Below, one piece after another: positions 7,200 to 16,037 of a stretch of 64,000 nt of DNA. Source of the DNA: Actinoplanes sp. M2I2 (GTDB lineage Bacteria; Actinomycetota; Actinomycetes; Mycobacteriales; Micromonosporaceae); assembly GCF_023544445.1 (NCBI RefSeq), contig NZ_JALPVJ010000009.1, positions 248,001 through 312,000 of the forward strand. The letters run 5' to 3'. The translations under genes were made by a program, and so were the position numbers. The notes below the pieces were generated by a model. It saw nothing but the letters and a program-made list of their open reading frames with translations. It made no database searches and was not told the DNA's origin. The number at the start of each line of letters is the position of its first letter. The first letter of the stretch is position 1.

Positions 7200-10100
7200 T
7201 CAGCGGTTCCCCGCGTCCCGCACCTCCGGGGGCAGCAGCTCCCCCGAGATGGCCCGGTACGGCGGCCACTCCGGCACGGCGAGCTGATCGACGCCGACCG
7301 GGTCGGCCATCGCCCGGTCGATCGCCGCGCGCAGCCGGTTCTGCTCCTCGGCCGGGTTCTGATACCAGGCCACCGACCAGATCCGGTGCATGTGCCAGCC
7401 GAGCGCGCGCAGCTCCTCCTCGCGCAGGCGGTCCCGGTCCCGGGTGGACGCGATCGACTGGTAGTCGTGGCCGTCGAACTCGATGCCGATGGCGAACACG
7501 TCGTCGTCCTGGTCGGGGTGCAGCACGGCCAGGTCGATGAAGTGCCCGGCCGCGCCGACCCGCCGGCGTACGGAATAGCCCCACGACAGCAGCGCGGTGA
7601 GCACGGCATCCTCGAACGGCGACGCGTCTTCGCGGTCGGTGACCTCCCGGCCCAGGGTGGCCGCGGCCCGCTCGGCGTACTCGAGATAGGCCTTCAGATG
7701 CCGCACGCTCTCGTTGCCCATGTCGGGGACGTCGCCCGAGCGGATCGAGGAGACCACCTCGACGCGCTGGCGGGCGCGGGTGATGGCGACGTTGAGGCGA
7801 CGCCAGCCCTGGGGACGGTTGAGCGCCCCGAAGTTCGTACTGATCTTGTCGTTCTCGTCGTAGCCGTAGCCGATCGACAGGATGATCACGTCCCGCACGT
7901 CGCCCTGCACGGCCTCGAGGCTCTTGCAGAAGAAGCCGGTGAGCCGGTCACCGTCGTCCAGGTGGTGCTCGAGGTCGGGGCGCTCGGCCATCGCCCGGCG
8001 CACCGCCTCGTCGACCGCGTCGGCCTGCGCCACCGAGAGCGTGACCACGCCGAGCGTCTTGTCCGGCCGGGTGGCGTAGTGGTGCAGCACCCGCTCGGCC
8101 ACCGCGTCCGCCTCGATCGGGTTGTCCGACGTGGTCTGCCGCCGGTACACGCCGTCCACCAGGAACATCTCGACGCCGTGGTCGGGCTCCCGGGGATAGC
8201 TGCGGGTCAGCCCGACCAGCCGGCCGTGGTAGTAGGCGAGGTCGGCGAACGCGAACAGCGCCTCGTGCCGGCTGCGGTGGTGCCAGCCCAGGTGCAGGAT
8301 CGGGAAGGTCTCGCGGGCCAGGTCGAGGATCGACGGGTGGTCGACGACGTCGTCCTCGATCCGGTCGTAGAAGGAGGTCGGCGGGAGCTGCCGGTCGTCG
8401 CCCACGACCACCAGGGCGTCACCGCGGTAGATGCAGTTGATCGCGTCGGCCGTGGTCACCTGGGACGCCTCGTCGAAGATGACGGTGTCGAACTCCATCT
8501 CGGGCGGCAGGTAGCGGCTCACCGCGAGCGGGGACATCAGCAGGCAGGGCTTGAGACCCTGGACCGCGTGCCGGGCCTGCGCGAGCAGCTCCTGCACCGG
8601 CAGGTGGCCCGACTGCTTGTTGCCCTCGCGCCGGATCACGCCCGGTTCGCCGGCCGACGAGGCGGACGGGCGCCGGGCCTCGACGGCGTAGACGATGTCG
8701 GCCAGCGCCGCCCCGGCCAGCTCACGGTCGAGCAGCCGGTAGACCTCGACCAGATGGCTGCGGTCCTCGGCCGAGACGGGTTGCAGACCCGGGTCGTCGC
8801 GGATCACCGCGTCGGCCCAGCCCCGCAGCAGCGCGCGCTCGAGCACCGGCCAGACCCGCTCCACCGGGATCTCCTGTTCGGCGCAGAAGTCCAGCGCCTC
8901 CTCGAGACCGTGCTCGACCAGCAGCCGGCGGGCGTCCTCGTGCCGGAACCACTCGTGCTGGCCCTCCGGGTCGTGCAGCAGCTCGACCAGCAGGTCGCGG
9001 GCGTTGTCGTAGTCGCCCAGCCGCTCGGTGAGCTCACCGTGCCGGGCCGGGCCGAACGCGTCGAGCACCTGGGCGCGGGCCGACTCCCAGCCGGCCACCG
9101 TCGCCCCCAGCCCCTCGGTGGGCTGGGCGATCATCAGGGCGTGGGCCTGGTCGGCCGACATCGCCGCGTCCTCGCCGGTCATCAGCCGCCGGGCGTGCAC
9201 GGTCCACGCGACGACCTCGTTCATGGCCTCGTCGTCGGTCTTGGCGCCGCGGTAGACCGAGCCCAGCACGGCCGCGTGCGCGGCGGCCTCGGCCCAGATC
9301 GCCTCCTCGGCGTCGGTGGCCGCCTGCCGCTGCTCGGCGATCTCCATCGTCTCGTCCAGCGTGAGGTCGCGTCCGGTCGGGGCGGCGTAGGCCCGGATCA
9401 TCTCGGCCGCCGCGTGCAGCGGTTTGATGTGCGCGCGCAGCCAGGACACAGCGTCGGCGATGGCGCCCTCGCCCAGTTCGGGCCGCGGCGCCCGGGCCGG
9501 AGCGGACCGCAGGGTGGTGCGGAAGCGGGTGAACTCGTCGCGGGCCTCGTTGACGATGCGCAGCAGCGCGCTGTTGGGCCGGGGCGCGCAGACGTGCACG
9601 GTGACGGCGGGCAGCGCCTCGGCCGGCACCTCGCGGATCACCTCGTCGGCGGTGTGCATGGCCTCCTGGATCGCGTGGAAGTCGGTGTCCAGGCCGTTCC
9701 AGTGCCGTCCGAGCAGCTCGGCGTGCTCGGCCTCGGCCTCCTTGAGATCCTCGACGGCCTGCTTCCACGCGGCCGCGTCCTCGACGTTGGCCACGGCCTG
9801 GGCCGGCTTGACGTCGGGCAGCGCCGCCTCGACCGCCTTCTGCTTGTCGCGGCGGTAGGGCCGCAGGAGCTTGCGCGGGCCCCGGTGCCGGGTGAGCCGG
9901 TCGGCCACCTCGGTGATCGGCTCCTCGAGCACACCCTCGTCGAAGTGCCGGCGGGCCTGCGTCTCGGTCTCGCGTACCCGCTCGATGGCCAGGCGCAGCG
10001 TGCGGACGGCGGCGTGCGCGGCCGGCATCCCGCCGGTCTCGAACCAGGCCGGCTCGGGCTTGTGCTCACGGTTGATCAGGTCGGCGATGGTGATGACCCG

Positions 10101-11978
10101 GGTCGAGTCGCCGAAGGTGACCACGTTGGGCAGGCCGAGCCGGGCGGTGACCCGGTCGAGGCTCTCCTGCCGCGCTTCCAGGCGGTCGGCCTCCTCGGCG
10201 AACTTGTTGGCCAGGTGGTCGGCCTGGGCGGCGTTGAGCGGCTTGAGGTCGACCGCCTCGGGCACCAAGTGCGACAGGTCCGGCACGCCCGACAGGTCGT
10301 CGGCCGACGGCAGCTCCGACCACGGGATGCCGCCGTAGCGCAGGGCGGCCAGGTGGCGGGTGAGGTCGGTGGCCGCCTTCTGCACCGGGTGGATGCTGTC
10401 GACGGTGAGCCAGTCCTCCTCGACCTTGGGCGGCCGCTTGCCCGCGTGCGCCGAGAGGGCGGCCAGGCGGGCCGCGCCGGACGGCTCGTGCAGGTCGAAG
10501 GCGTCGGCCAGGGTGGAGTTGGCGATCACCGTCTCGGCCAGCTTGCCCAGCGCGGTCAGGGCCTGACGCAGCCGGCCGTCCAGCGGCTCGCGGTCGATCG
10601 CCTCCCGCCACAGGTACGTCTCGCTGCGGACCCGGCCCAGCCGGGCCACCGCGTCGCGCAGGCGATAGAGCGCCTCGCCGGTGAGCTCCTGCGGCGCGAC
10701 GGCGGCGACCGGCGCGGCCGGCACGTCGAGCAGGCGTGCGGAGAGGCCGAGCACCTCGAACAGGCTCCGGCCGAGCGGTTGCCGGACCCGGTTCAGGGCT
10801 TCCGCGTACGCGGTGAGCCGCTCACGCCGCTCCCGGACCGCCCGCCGGTCGATCGGATCCATGGTGGCCAGCGGCACCGGGTCGGTGTCGAGCGCGGTGG
10901 CCAGCGCGGCCGCCACCTGACGCCGCCCGACTAGGTCGCTGTGCAGGGCGAGCAGATAGTTGCCGAGCCCGGCGTCGGTCAGCCGGCGCTGCACCGTGTC
11001 GAGCGCGGCGGCCTTCTCGGAGACGACCAGCACCCGCTTGCCGGCGTGCATCAGCCCGCCGACCATGTTGGCGATCGTCTGCGACTTGCCGGTGCCGGGC
11101 GGGCCGTCGAGCACGAAGCTGCGACCGGCCACCGCGGCGGCGACCGCGACCCGCTGGCTGGCATCGGCGTCCAGGATCAGCGGCACGTCCTCGGGCGGCG
11201 CGACGACGTCGATCCGTTCGACCGGGGTGGGTTCGAAGGCGAACGCCCGGTCGGCGTCGCCGGTGGCCAGCGCGCGAACGACCGGGTGCTCGACGATGTG
11301 CGGCTCGTTCTCGTAGAGGTCGTAATACATGGCCTCGCGGTGCACGCTCAGGCAGGACAGCGTGACCGTCTCGTCGGCGTACCAGCCGCGCCGCTCGCCG
11401 ATGGCCACATCGATCTTGGCCCACAGCACCGTGACGTCGAGCTCGGCCAGCGAGTTGATCTCGGGGATGTCGATGTCCAGCTCGGCCATCCGCACGACCA
11501 GCGCCGGGTTGACGATCGGGTCCTCGGGCCGCGCGACCAGCCGCGGCCCGGCCGCGTCGATCTCGACCGGGACCAGCAGGATCGGGCTCTCGTGCGGGCC
11601 GTCCTCGTCCGACCAGTGCAACATGCCCACGCCGAGATAGAGCGGGGACACCCCCCGGTCGAGCAGTTCGAGCCGGCTGCGGCGCCAGAAGTGGTGCAGC
11701 AGCGCGCCGAGCTGCTCCTCGGGCAGTTCGGTGCGCAGCACGTGCCCGGTGGCGTCGCCCTCGTCGTGGAAGGCGTAGCCACCGCCCTCCTGCAGCACCT
11801 TCACGATCATCTTCGGCGACGGGCCGGTGATCTCGACGGCGCCCGAGGAGACGCGGGCGAAGTTGAGCAGGGGGTTGCTGCCGGTCAGATCGACCAGGCC
11901 GGAACGCCAGCTCTCCAGGGCCGACCGTACGTCGGCGCCTGGGATCCCACTCGAATCCGCTTCATGATCCGGCCACAT
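7200..11978 (-). CDS. DUF4011-SF1 helicase-nuclease (Vsr/DUF559-type), candidate anti-phage protein
   Basis: A single 1592-residue gene. The N-terminal region WRSGLVDLTGSNPLLNF is the DUF4011 signature. A superfamily 1 helicase follows: Walker A DGPPGTGKSQTIANM near residue 290, Walker B DTVIFDEASQ near 1166, VVVGDDRQLPPTSF, and C-terminal helicase motifs LEAVQGDVRDVIILSIGYG and RLNVAITRAR. The last 150 residues form a PD-(D/E)xK nuclease of the Vsr/DUF559 type: SPFEDAVLTAL, HFIDLAVL, IGIEFDGHDY and DRDRLREEELRALGW. The domain order matches the DUF4011-helicase-Vsr defence architecture (called Hhe). It is likely a stand-alone gene; no neighbour looks like a partner. Nucleolytic anti-phage action is inference. 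Confidence 0.85.
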   Translation of the reverse strand: MWPDHEADSSGIPGADVRSALESWRSGLVDLTGSNPLLNFARVSSGAVEITGPSPKMIVKVLQEGGGYAFHDEGDATGHVLRTELPEEQLGALLHHFWRRSRLELLDRGVSPLYLGVGMLHWSDEDGPHESPILLVPVEIDAAGPRLVARPEDPIVNPALVVRMAELDIDIPEINSLAELDVTVLWAKIDVAIGERRGWYADETVTLSCLSVHREAMYYDLYENEPHIVEHPVVRALATGDADRAFAFEPTPVERIDVVAPPEDVPLILDADASQRVAVAAAVAGRSFVLDGPPGTGKSQTIANMVGGLMHAGKRVLVVSEKAAALDTVQRRLTDAGLGNYLLALHSDLVGRRQVAAALATALDTDPVPLATMDPIDRRAVRERRERLTAYAEALNRVRQPLGRSLFEVLGLSARLLDVPAAPVAAVAPQELTGEALYRLRDAVARLGRVRSETYLWREAIDREPLDGRLRQALTALGKLAETVIANSTLADAFDLHEPSGAARLAALSAHAGKRPPKVEEDWLTVDSIHPVQKAATDLTRHLAALRYGGIPWSELPSADDLSGVPDLSHLVPEAVDLKPLNAAQADHLANKFAEEADRLEARQESLDRVTARLGLPNVVTFGDSTRVITIADLINREHKPEPAWFETGGMPAAHAAVRTLRLAIERVRETETQARRHFDEGVLEEPITEVADRLTRHRGPRKLLRPYRRDKQKAVEAALPDVKPAQAVANVEDAAAWKQAVEDLKEAEAEHAELLGRHWNGLDTDFHAIQEAMHTADEVIREVPAEALPAVTVHVCAPRPNSALLRIVNEARDEFTRFRTTLRSAPARAPRPELGEGAIADAVSWLRAHIKPLHAAAEMIRAYAAPTGRDLTLDETMEIAEQRQAATDAEEAIWAEAAAHAAVLGSVYRGAKTDDEAMNEVVAWTVHARRLMTGEDAAMSADQAHALMIAQPTEGLGATVAGWESARAQVLDAFGPARHGELTERLGDYDNARDLLVELLHDPEGQHEWFRHEDARRLLVEHGLEEALDFCAEQEIPVERVWPVLERALLRGWADAVIRDDPGLQPVSAEDRSHLVEVYRLLDRELAGAALADIVYAVEARRPSASSAGEPGVIRREGNKQSGHLPVQELLAQARHAVQGLKPCLLMSPLAVSRYLPPEMEFDTVIFDEASQVTTADAINCIYRGDALVVVGDDRQLPPTSFYDRIEDDVVDHPSILDLARETFPILHLGWHHRSRHEALFAFADLAYYHGRLVGLTRSYPREPDHGVEMFLVDGVYRRQTTSDNPIEADAVAERVLHHYATRPDKTLGVVTLSVAQADAVDEAVRRAMAERPDLEHHLDDGDRLTGFFCKSLEAVQGDVRDVIILSIGYGYDENDKISTNFGALNRPQGWRRLNVAITRARQRVEVVSSIRSGDVPDMGNESVRHLKAYLEYAERAAATLGREVTDREDASPFEDAVLTALLSWGYSVRRRVGAAGHFIDLAVLHPDQDDDVFAIGIEFDGHDYQSIASTRDRDRLREEELRALGWHMHRIWSVAWYQNPAEEQNRLRAAIDRAMADPVGVDQLAVPEWPPYRAISGELLPPEVRDAGNR

Positions 11979-12052
11979 GCCTCAATTTCAGCAAGTCGGA
12001 CGCCCGTCACGCTGGTGATTCGGCTACGTGCTTCCGGATATTTACGGCAATT

Positions 12053-12085
12053 CGGTCAGGCACCCCGAAACGGGGCGCCTGACCG
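12053..12085 (-). terminator. Strong hairpin terminator of the TetR-MMPL operon
   Basis: The arms CGGTCAGGC and GCCTGACCG pair perfectly, continued by CCCCG / CGGGG around a short loop. The hairpin begins 17 bases downstream of the MMPL stop (minus strand), between that gene and the helicase start. Confidence 0.85.
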
Positions 12086-12102
12086 AGGTCGTCCGGCCGC
12101 CG

Positions 12103-14280
12103 TCACGCCGCGTGGGCGGGCTCCTCGACGTCGCGCGTCTTCTCCGGCGTCCTCTCGAGGGCCGCACCCTCGACGTCGACCACCGGCAGCCAGGACAGCC
12201 AGCGCGGCAGCCACCAGGCCGTACCGCCGAGCAGCGCGATGGCCGCCGGAACGATGATCATGCGGACCACGATGGCGTCGAACAGGATGCCGATGGCCAG
12301 CGCGAACGCGATCGGCTTGATCGTGTCGTTGCCCTCGGGGACGAAGCCGGCGAAGACCGAGAACATGATCGTCGCCGCGGCCACGACCACCGGGGCGGCC
12401 TGCCGGAAGCCGGTCACCACCGCCTCGCGCGGCGCGACCCCGTGGGCGTGCGCCTCGTGCATCCGCGAGACCAGGAAGACCTGGTAGTCCATCGCGAGAC
12501 CGAACAGGATGCCGACGATGATGATCGGCGCCAGGCTCAGCAGCGGGCCCGTGGTCTGGGCGTTGACCAGGTCGGACAGCCAGCCCCACTGGAAGACCGC
12601 GGTGGTCGCGCCGAGCGCCGCGCCGATCGTGAGCAGGAAGCCGACCACGCCGACCACCGGCACCAGCAGCGACCGGAAGACGAGCACCAGCAGCACGAAG
12701 GCCAGACCGACGACCAGGATCAGATAGATCGGCAGCGCCTGGTCGAGTTTCTCCGACACGTCGATGCTGACCGCGGTCTGCCCGGTGACGTAGACCTCGG
12801 CGCCCGGGCCGTCGGCCACGTCGTCGCGGATGGCGTGCACCAGGTCGATCGTGGCCGTGTCCTCGGGACCGGAGCCCGGGATGATCGTGATCAGGGCGGC
12901 GTTCTGACCCTGGCTGACCTGGGGCTGCGCCACGAAGGCGACATCCGGCAGGGTGGCGACCTTCTCCCGTACGGACGCCGCGTACGCCGGGGCGCCGGAG
13001 CCGTCCACCAGCACCAGCAGCGGGCCGGCGAAGCCCGGGCCGAAGCGCTCGCTGATGATCTGGTCGGCCTTCTCCTGGCTGCTGCCCTCGGCCGGCCGCT
13101 GGATGAGCGTGGTCTGCATCGAGAAGAACGGGATCGCGATCACGGCCAGCGCCGCCACCGCGACGATCAGGCTGAGCACCCGCTGGTGGGTCACCATGTG
13201 GGCCCAGCCGCGGTAGAAGCCGCGGTCCTTCTTCTGGGTGGCGACCGGGTTGCCCCGCTCCTTGCGGGGCAGCGCCCGCAGGCCGACGGCCCCGAGGAAC
13301 GCGGGCACCAGCGTGATGGCCACCAGCACGGCGAAGACGATGGTGCCGGCCGCGGCCAGACCCATCTCGGTCAGGAACGGGATGCCGGCGACGGACAGGC
13401 CGGCCAGCGCGATCACGACGGTCAGGCCGGCGGTGACCACGGCCGAGCCGGCCGTGCCGACCGCGAGCGCGACCGCCTCGGGCACCGGCAGGCCGCGGCG
13501 CAGCTCCTGACGGAACCGGGTGACGATGAACAGCGCGTAGTCGATGCCGACCGCGAGGCCGAGCATGATCGCGAGGATCGGGGTGGTCGACTGCAGCTCG
13601 GTGAAGCCGCTCAGCGTGGTGATGCCGAGGGCGCCGATCGCCACGCCGGCCAGGGCGGTCAGCAGGTTCATGCCCGCGAGCACGAGCGAGCCGTACGTGA
13701 TGGCCAGCACGACCAGGGCCACGACGACACCGAGGATCTCGCCCGTGCCGCCGATGTCGGCCCCGGACTCCTGGGTCGCCTCGCCGCGCGCCTCGACGAT
13801 CAGCCCGGCCGACCGGGACTCGTCGACCACGGCGGTCAGCGCCTCACGCTCCTCGACGGTGATCTCCGACGCCTGGACGCCGTAGGTCACCGTGCTGTAC
13901 GCGGCCCGCTGGTCCTGCGACACGGCCGGCGCCTTGGGGTCGAGCGGGTTGCTGGCCGCGACCACGCCGGGCAGCTTCTGAAGCCTCGCCACGACTGCGG
14001 CGACCTGGGCCGCGCTCGCCTGGTCGGTGATCCGGCCGGTGCCGGGGGCCTCCATGACCACCTGGGCGGTCGCGCCGGCCGAGGCGGCGCCGAACCGCTC
14101 CTCCATCAGCTCGAGCGCCTTGGTCGACTCCTGCCCCGGGATCGAGAAGGAGTTGACCATCGTGCCCGAGAGCGTGGCGGCGCCGGCGCCCAGAGCGATC
14201 ACGGCCACCAGCCAGGCGACCATGACGAGCGCCTTGTGGCGTACCGCGCCCAGTCCCAAGCGGTGCAGCAACGTTGCCAT
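12103..14280 (-). CDS. MMPL-family RND-type membrane transporter
   Basis: A 725-residue MMPL protein with two-fold symmetry: each half has one membrane helix, a large extracellular loop and five further helices. Characteristic segments are GLAVGIDYALFIVTRFRQEL in the first half and GLAMDYQVFLVSRMHEAH in the second; the aspartates after MD/ID are the proton-relay positions of the family. Such pumps export lipids, antibiotics or siderophores. The ATG at 14280 has AAGGA about ten bases upstream and lies 13 bases after the TetR gene, so they form an operon under TetR control. A longer start is possible but overlaps tetR. Confidence 0.9.
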   Translation of the reverse strand: MATLLHRLGLGAVRHKALVMVAWLVAVIALGAGAATLSGTMVNSFSIPGQESTKALELMEERFGAASAGATAQVVMEAPGTGRITDQASAAQVAAVVARLQKLPGVVAASNPLDPKAPAVSQDQRAAYSTVTYGVQASEITVEEREALTAVVDESRSAGLIVEARGEATQESGADIGGTGEILGVVVALVVLAITYGSLVLAGMNLLTALAGVAIGALGITTLSGFTELQSTTPILAIMLGLAVGIDYALFIVTRFRQELRRGLPVPEAVALAVGTAGSAVVTAGLTVVIALAGLSVAGIPFLTEMGLAAAGTIVFAVLVAITLVPAFLGAVGLRALPRKERGNPVATQKKDRGFYRGWAHMVTHQRVLSLIVAVAALAVIAIPFFSMQTTLIQRPAEGSSQEKADQIISERFGPGFAGPLLVLVDGSGAPAYAASVREKVATLPDVAFVAQPQVSQGQNAALITIIPGSGPEDTATIDLVHAIRDDVADGPGAEVYVTGQTAVSIDVSEKLDQALPIYLILVVGLAFVLLVLVFRSLLVPVVGVVGFLLTIGAALGATTAVFQWGWLSDLVNAQTTGPLLSLAPIIIVGILFGLAMDYQVFLVSRMHEAHAHGVAPREAVVTGFRQAAPVVVAAATIMFSVFAGFVPEGNDTIKPIAFALAIGILFDAIVVRMIIVPAAIALLGGTAWWLPRWLSWLPVVDVEGAALERTPEKTRDVEEPAHAA

Positions 14281-14293
14281 GTCCGTCGTTTCC

Positions 14294-14863
14294 TTACTGC
14301 TGAGGGGCCTCGCGCCCGTGGCCGAGCGCGTCATAACTGACGTCGATGAGGTCGCCGATGTCCGCGCCGAGAGGTTTCTCGCGCAGCGCGACTCCGGCCA
14401 CGGCGAGGGCGCCGAGCGCGCCGACCACCCGGATGGCGCGGACCGGATCGGCCTCGGGGTCGACCGCGAAGGCCTCGAAGACCGGCTCGCCGATGCTCTC
14501 CATGGCCGCGCCGAACTCGCTGTCGAGCGAGTTGGCCAGACCGGTGAGCAGCAGGGCCACCGTGCCCGGGCCGTCCGCGGCGAGCCGGGCCACGCTGGTG
14601 ATCACCGCGCGGTCGCGGACCGGGCCGGGCGCGAGGGCGGAGACCTCGTCGGCGATCTCGCGGATGTCGCGCCGGACCCGGTCGATCACCGCCTGCTGCA
14701 GCGACTCCTTGGTCGGGTAGCGGTGCAACAGGCCCGTCTTGGAGTAGCCCACCGCGTCGGCGATGCGCTGGATCGAGGTCTCCTTGAAGCCGTGCCGGGC
14801 GAACAGGGTCGCGGCGGCTTCGAGGATCTCGTCGTCGATCTGCTGCTTGGTGGGCCGCGGCAT
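14294..14863 (-). CDS. TetR-family regulator of the adjacent MMPL pump
   Basis: A 189-residue protein. The helix-turn-helix is clear: ILEAAATLFARHGFKETSIQ, RIADAVGYSKTGLLHRYPTK and ESLQQAV in the first 60 residues. The remaining helical domain would bind an inducer. It is the first gene of a two-gene operon with the MMPL transporter. The three palindromes directly in front of its ATG (14867-14910) are the obvious operators. This is the usual design for an efflux pump induced by its own substrate. Confidence 0.92.
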   Translation of the reverse strand: MPRPTKQQIDDEILEAAATLFARHGFKETSIQRIADAVGYSKTGLLHRYPTKESLQQAVIDRVRRDIREIADEVSALAPGPVRDRAVITSVARLAADGPGTVALLLTGLANSLDSEFGAAMESIGEPVFEAFAVDPEADPVRAIRVVGALGALAVAGVALREKPLGADIGDLIDVSYDALGHGREAPQQ

Positions 14864-14866
14864 GGG

Positions 14867-14910
14867 GACCAGACTAGTCGGTGAGGGACCAGACTGGTCG
14901 GCGACCGACC
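14867..14910. promoter_or_regulatory. Triple palindromic operator upstream of TetR-MMPL
   Basis: Two copies of a 13-bp palindrome lie 20 bp apart: GACCAGACTAGTC (14867-14879, one mismatch) and GACCAGACTGGTC (14887-14899, perfect GACCA/TGGTC arms). A third, overlapping palindrome GGTCGGCGACCGACC has perfect 6-bp arms (14896-14910). The first begins four bases from the TetR start codon, so binding would block transcription or initiation. Confidence 0.75.
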
Positions 14911-14976
14911 GTGGCGGTCCTCACAGTGGGCGTTGACGTCCTTCAGGTGCTTCCTTCAGGCCTACCGCAGACGGAG

Positions 14977-15008
14977 CGGCCGGCTACGGGTTTCCCCGTA
15001 ACCGGCCG
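14977..15008 (-). terminator. Hairpin terminator of the trypsin-like protease gene
   Basis: The arms CGGCCGG and CCGGCCG, continued by TACGGG / CCCGTA around a small loop, lie about 22 bases beyond the protease stop in its direction of transcription. Confidence 0.75.
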
Positions 15009-15030
15009 TCGAACCTCTCCGTGCTCTTCC

Positions 15031-15798
15031 TCAGCGAGTGACCTCAGTGACCCACCCGGCGAGGTTGTCCACCCGGGCCGCGCTCTCGATCTCGGTGTGC
15101 GGGCACGACGGGCCGTTGCTGACGATCGCGACCAGCGCCGGGCCCTTGCGGCCCCGCTCGACGAAGAACGGGCCCCCCGAGTCGTACGGGCACGGGGTGG
15201 TGTCCGCCTGCGGCGAGTTGCCCTTCAGCTGCGTGACCGAGTCGGTGAGCCCGACCACCTCCATCTTTCCGGTGCGCAGCCAGGTCACCGGCGCCGGGCT
15301 GGTGCTGGTCGTGGAGCCGTAGCCGGTGAGCCGCAGGATGTCCCCGGCCTCGGGCGCCGTCCGGCCGACCCGGATCGGGCGGACGTCCCGGATCGGCTCG
15401 GCCAGCTTGGCCAGCGACACATCGGCGGTCGTCGACTGCCGGACCGCGACGATCTCGACCTCATGACCACGCTTCGTGTTCGTGAGGTCGGTGCGGCCGA
15501 CGGTCGCGATCGTCGAGTCGGCGACCGGGCGCTCGACCCGGACGCCGCTCGCGTCCCGGAAGCAGTGCCCCGCGGTGATTACCCACTGCGGGGCGATCAG
15601 CGCACCGGAGCAGGCGCTGTTGCGCTTGCCGCCGTCGGCCGTCGGGATGCCGGTCATCGTCAGCTTGACCGAGAAGGCGTACCGACCGGGCTTGACCTGT
15701 TCACCGTTGGCGATCGCGCCGGCCGGCCCGGCGAACCCGAACAGCACGGCGGCGACCACCCCGGACGCGGCGAGAATCGATCTCTTCCTCTGTCCCAT
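15031..15798 (-). CDS. Secreted trypsin-like serine protease (S1 family)
   Basis: A 255-residue protein with a signal peptide (RKRSILAASGVVAAVLFGFA, cleavage after AGA). The catalytic triad is visible: His in VITAGHCF, Asp in TTADVSLAKL and Ser in CPYDSGGPFF. Four cysteines fit the disulfides around His and Ser. The N-terminal IANGEQVKPG resembles the trypsin activation site. It is exported and probably degrades extracellular protein. Single gene with its own terminator. The substrate pocket is not identified. Confidence 0.92.
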   Translation of the reverse strand: MGQRKRSILAASGVVAAVLFGFAGPAGAIANGEQVKPGRYAFSVKLTMTGIPTADGGKRNSACSGALIAPQWVITAGHCFRDASGVRVERPVADSTIATVGRTDLTNTKRGHEVEIVAVRQSTTADVSLAKLAEPIRDVRPIRVGRTAPEAGDILRLTGYGSTTSTSPAPVTWLRTGKMEVVGLTDSVTQLKGNSPQADTTPCPYDSGGPFFVERGRKGPALVAIVSNGPSCPHTEIESAARVDNLAGWVTEVTR

Positions 15799-16037
15799 TC
15801 GGACAACCTAGACCGATCGATCAACCCCGGCGAATCGGGGAAGACCCCGGGTGAACCCTGAGTGTCGCGGAGGCCATTTGACGGCGTGCGCGGCTTTTCC
15901 CCGCTTCCCGCGTCACCTTTCCGACGCTCCGGCCCCGTTCCCGGGTCCGGGTACGACCGGGGTCCGGCCCGGATGTTCCCAGCTGCTTGCCTGCCTAGTT
16001 TCAGGTTCGACACAGGATTCGGGCTTGGGGGGAACTG

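Noticed and set aside
7386-10934. A 1182-residue open frame on the plus strand opposite the helicase gene
   Set aside because: It is the antisense shadow of a GC-rich coding gene; no domain, low-complexity Arg/Gly/Val composition, and the minus strand has full helicase motifs.
12028-14340. A 770-residue plus-strand frame opposite the first MMPL gene
   Set aside because: Antisense shadow; His/Gly/Asp/Arg-rich without any domain.
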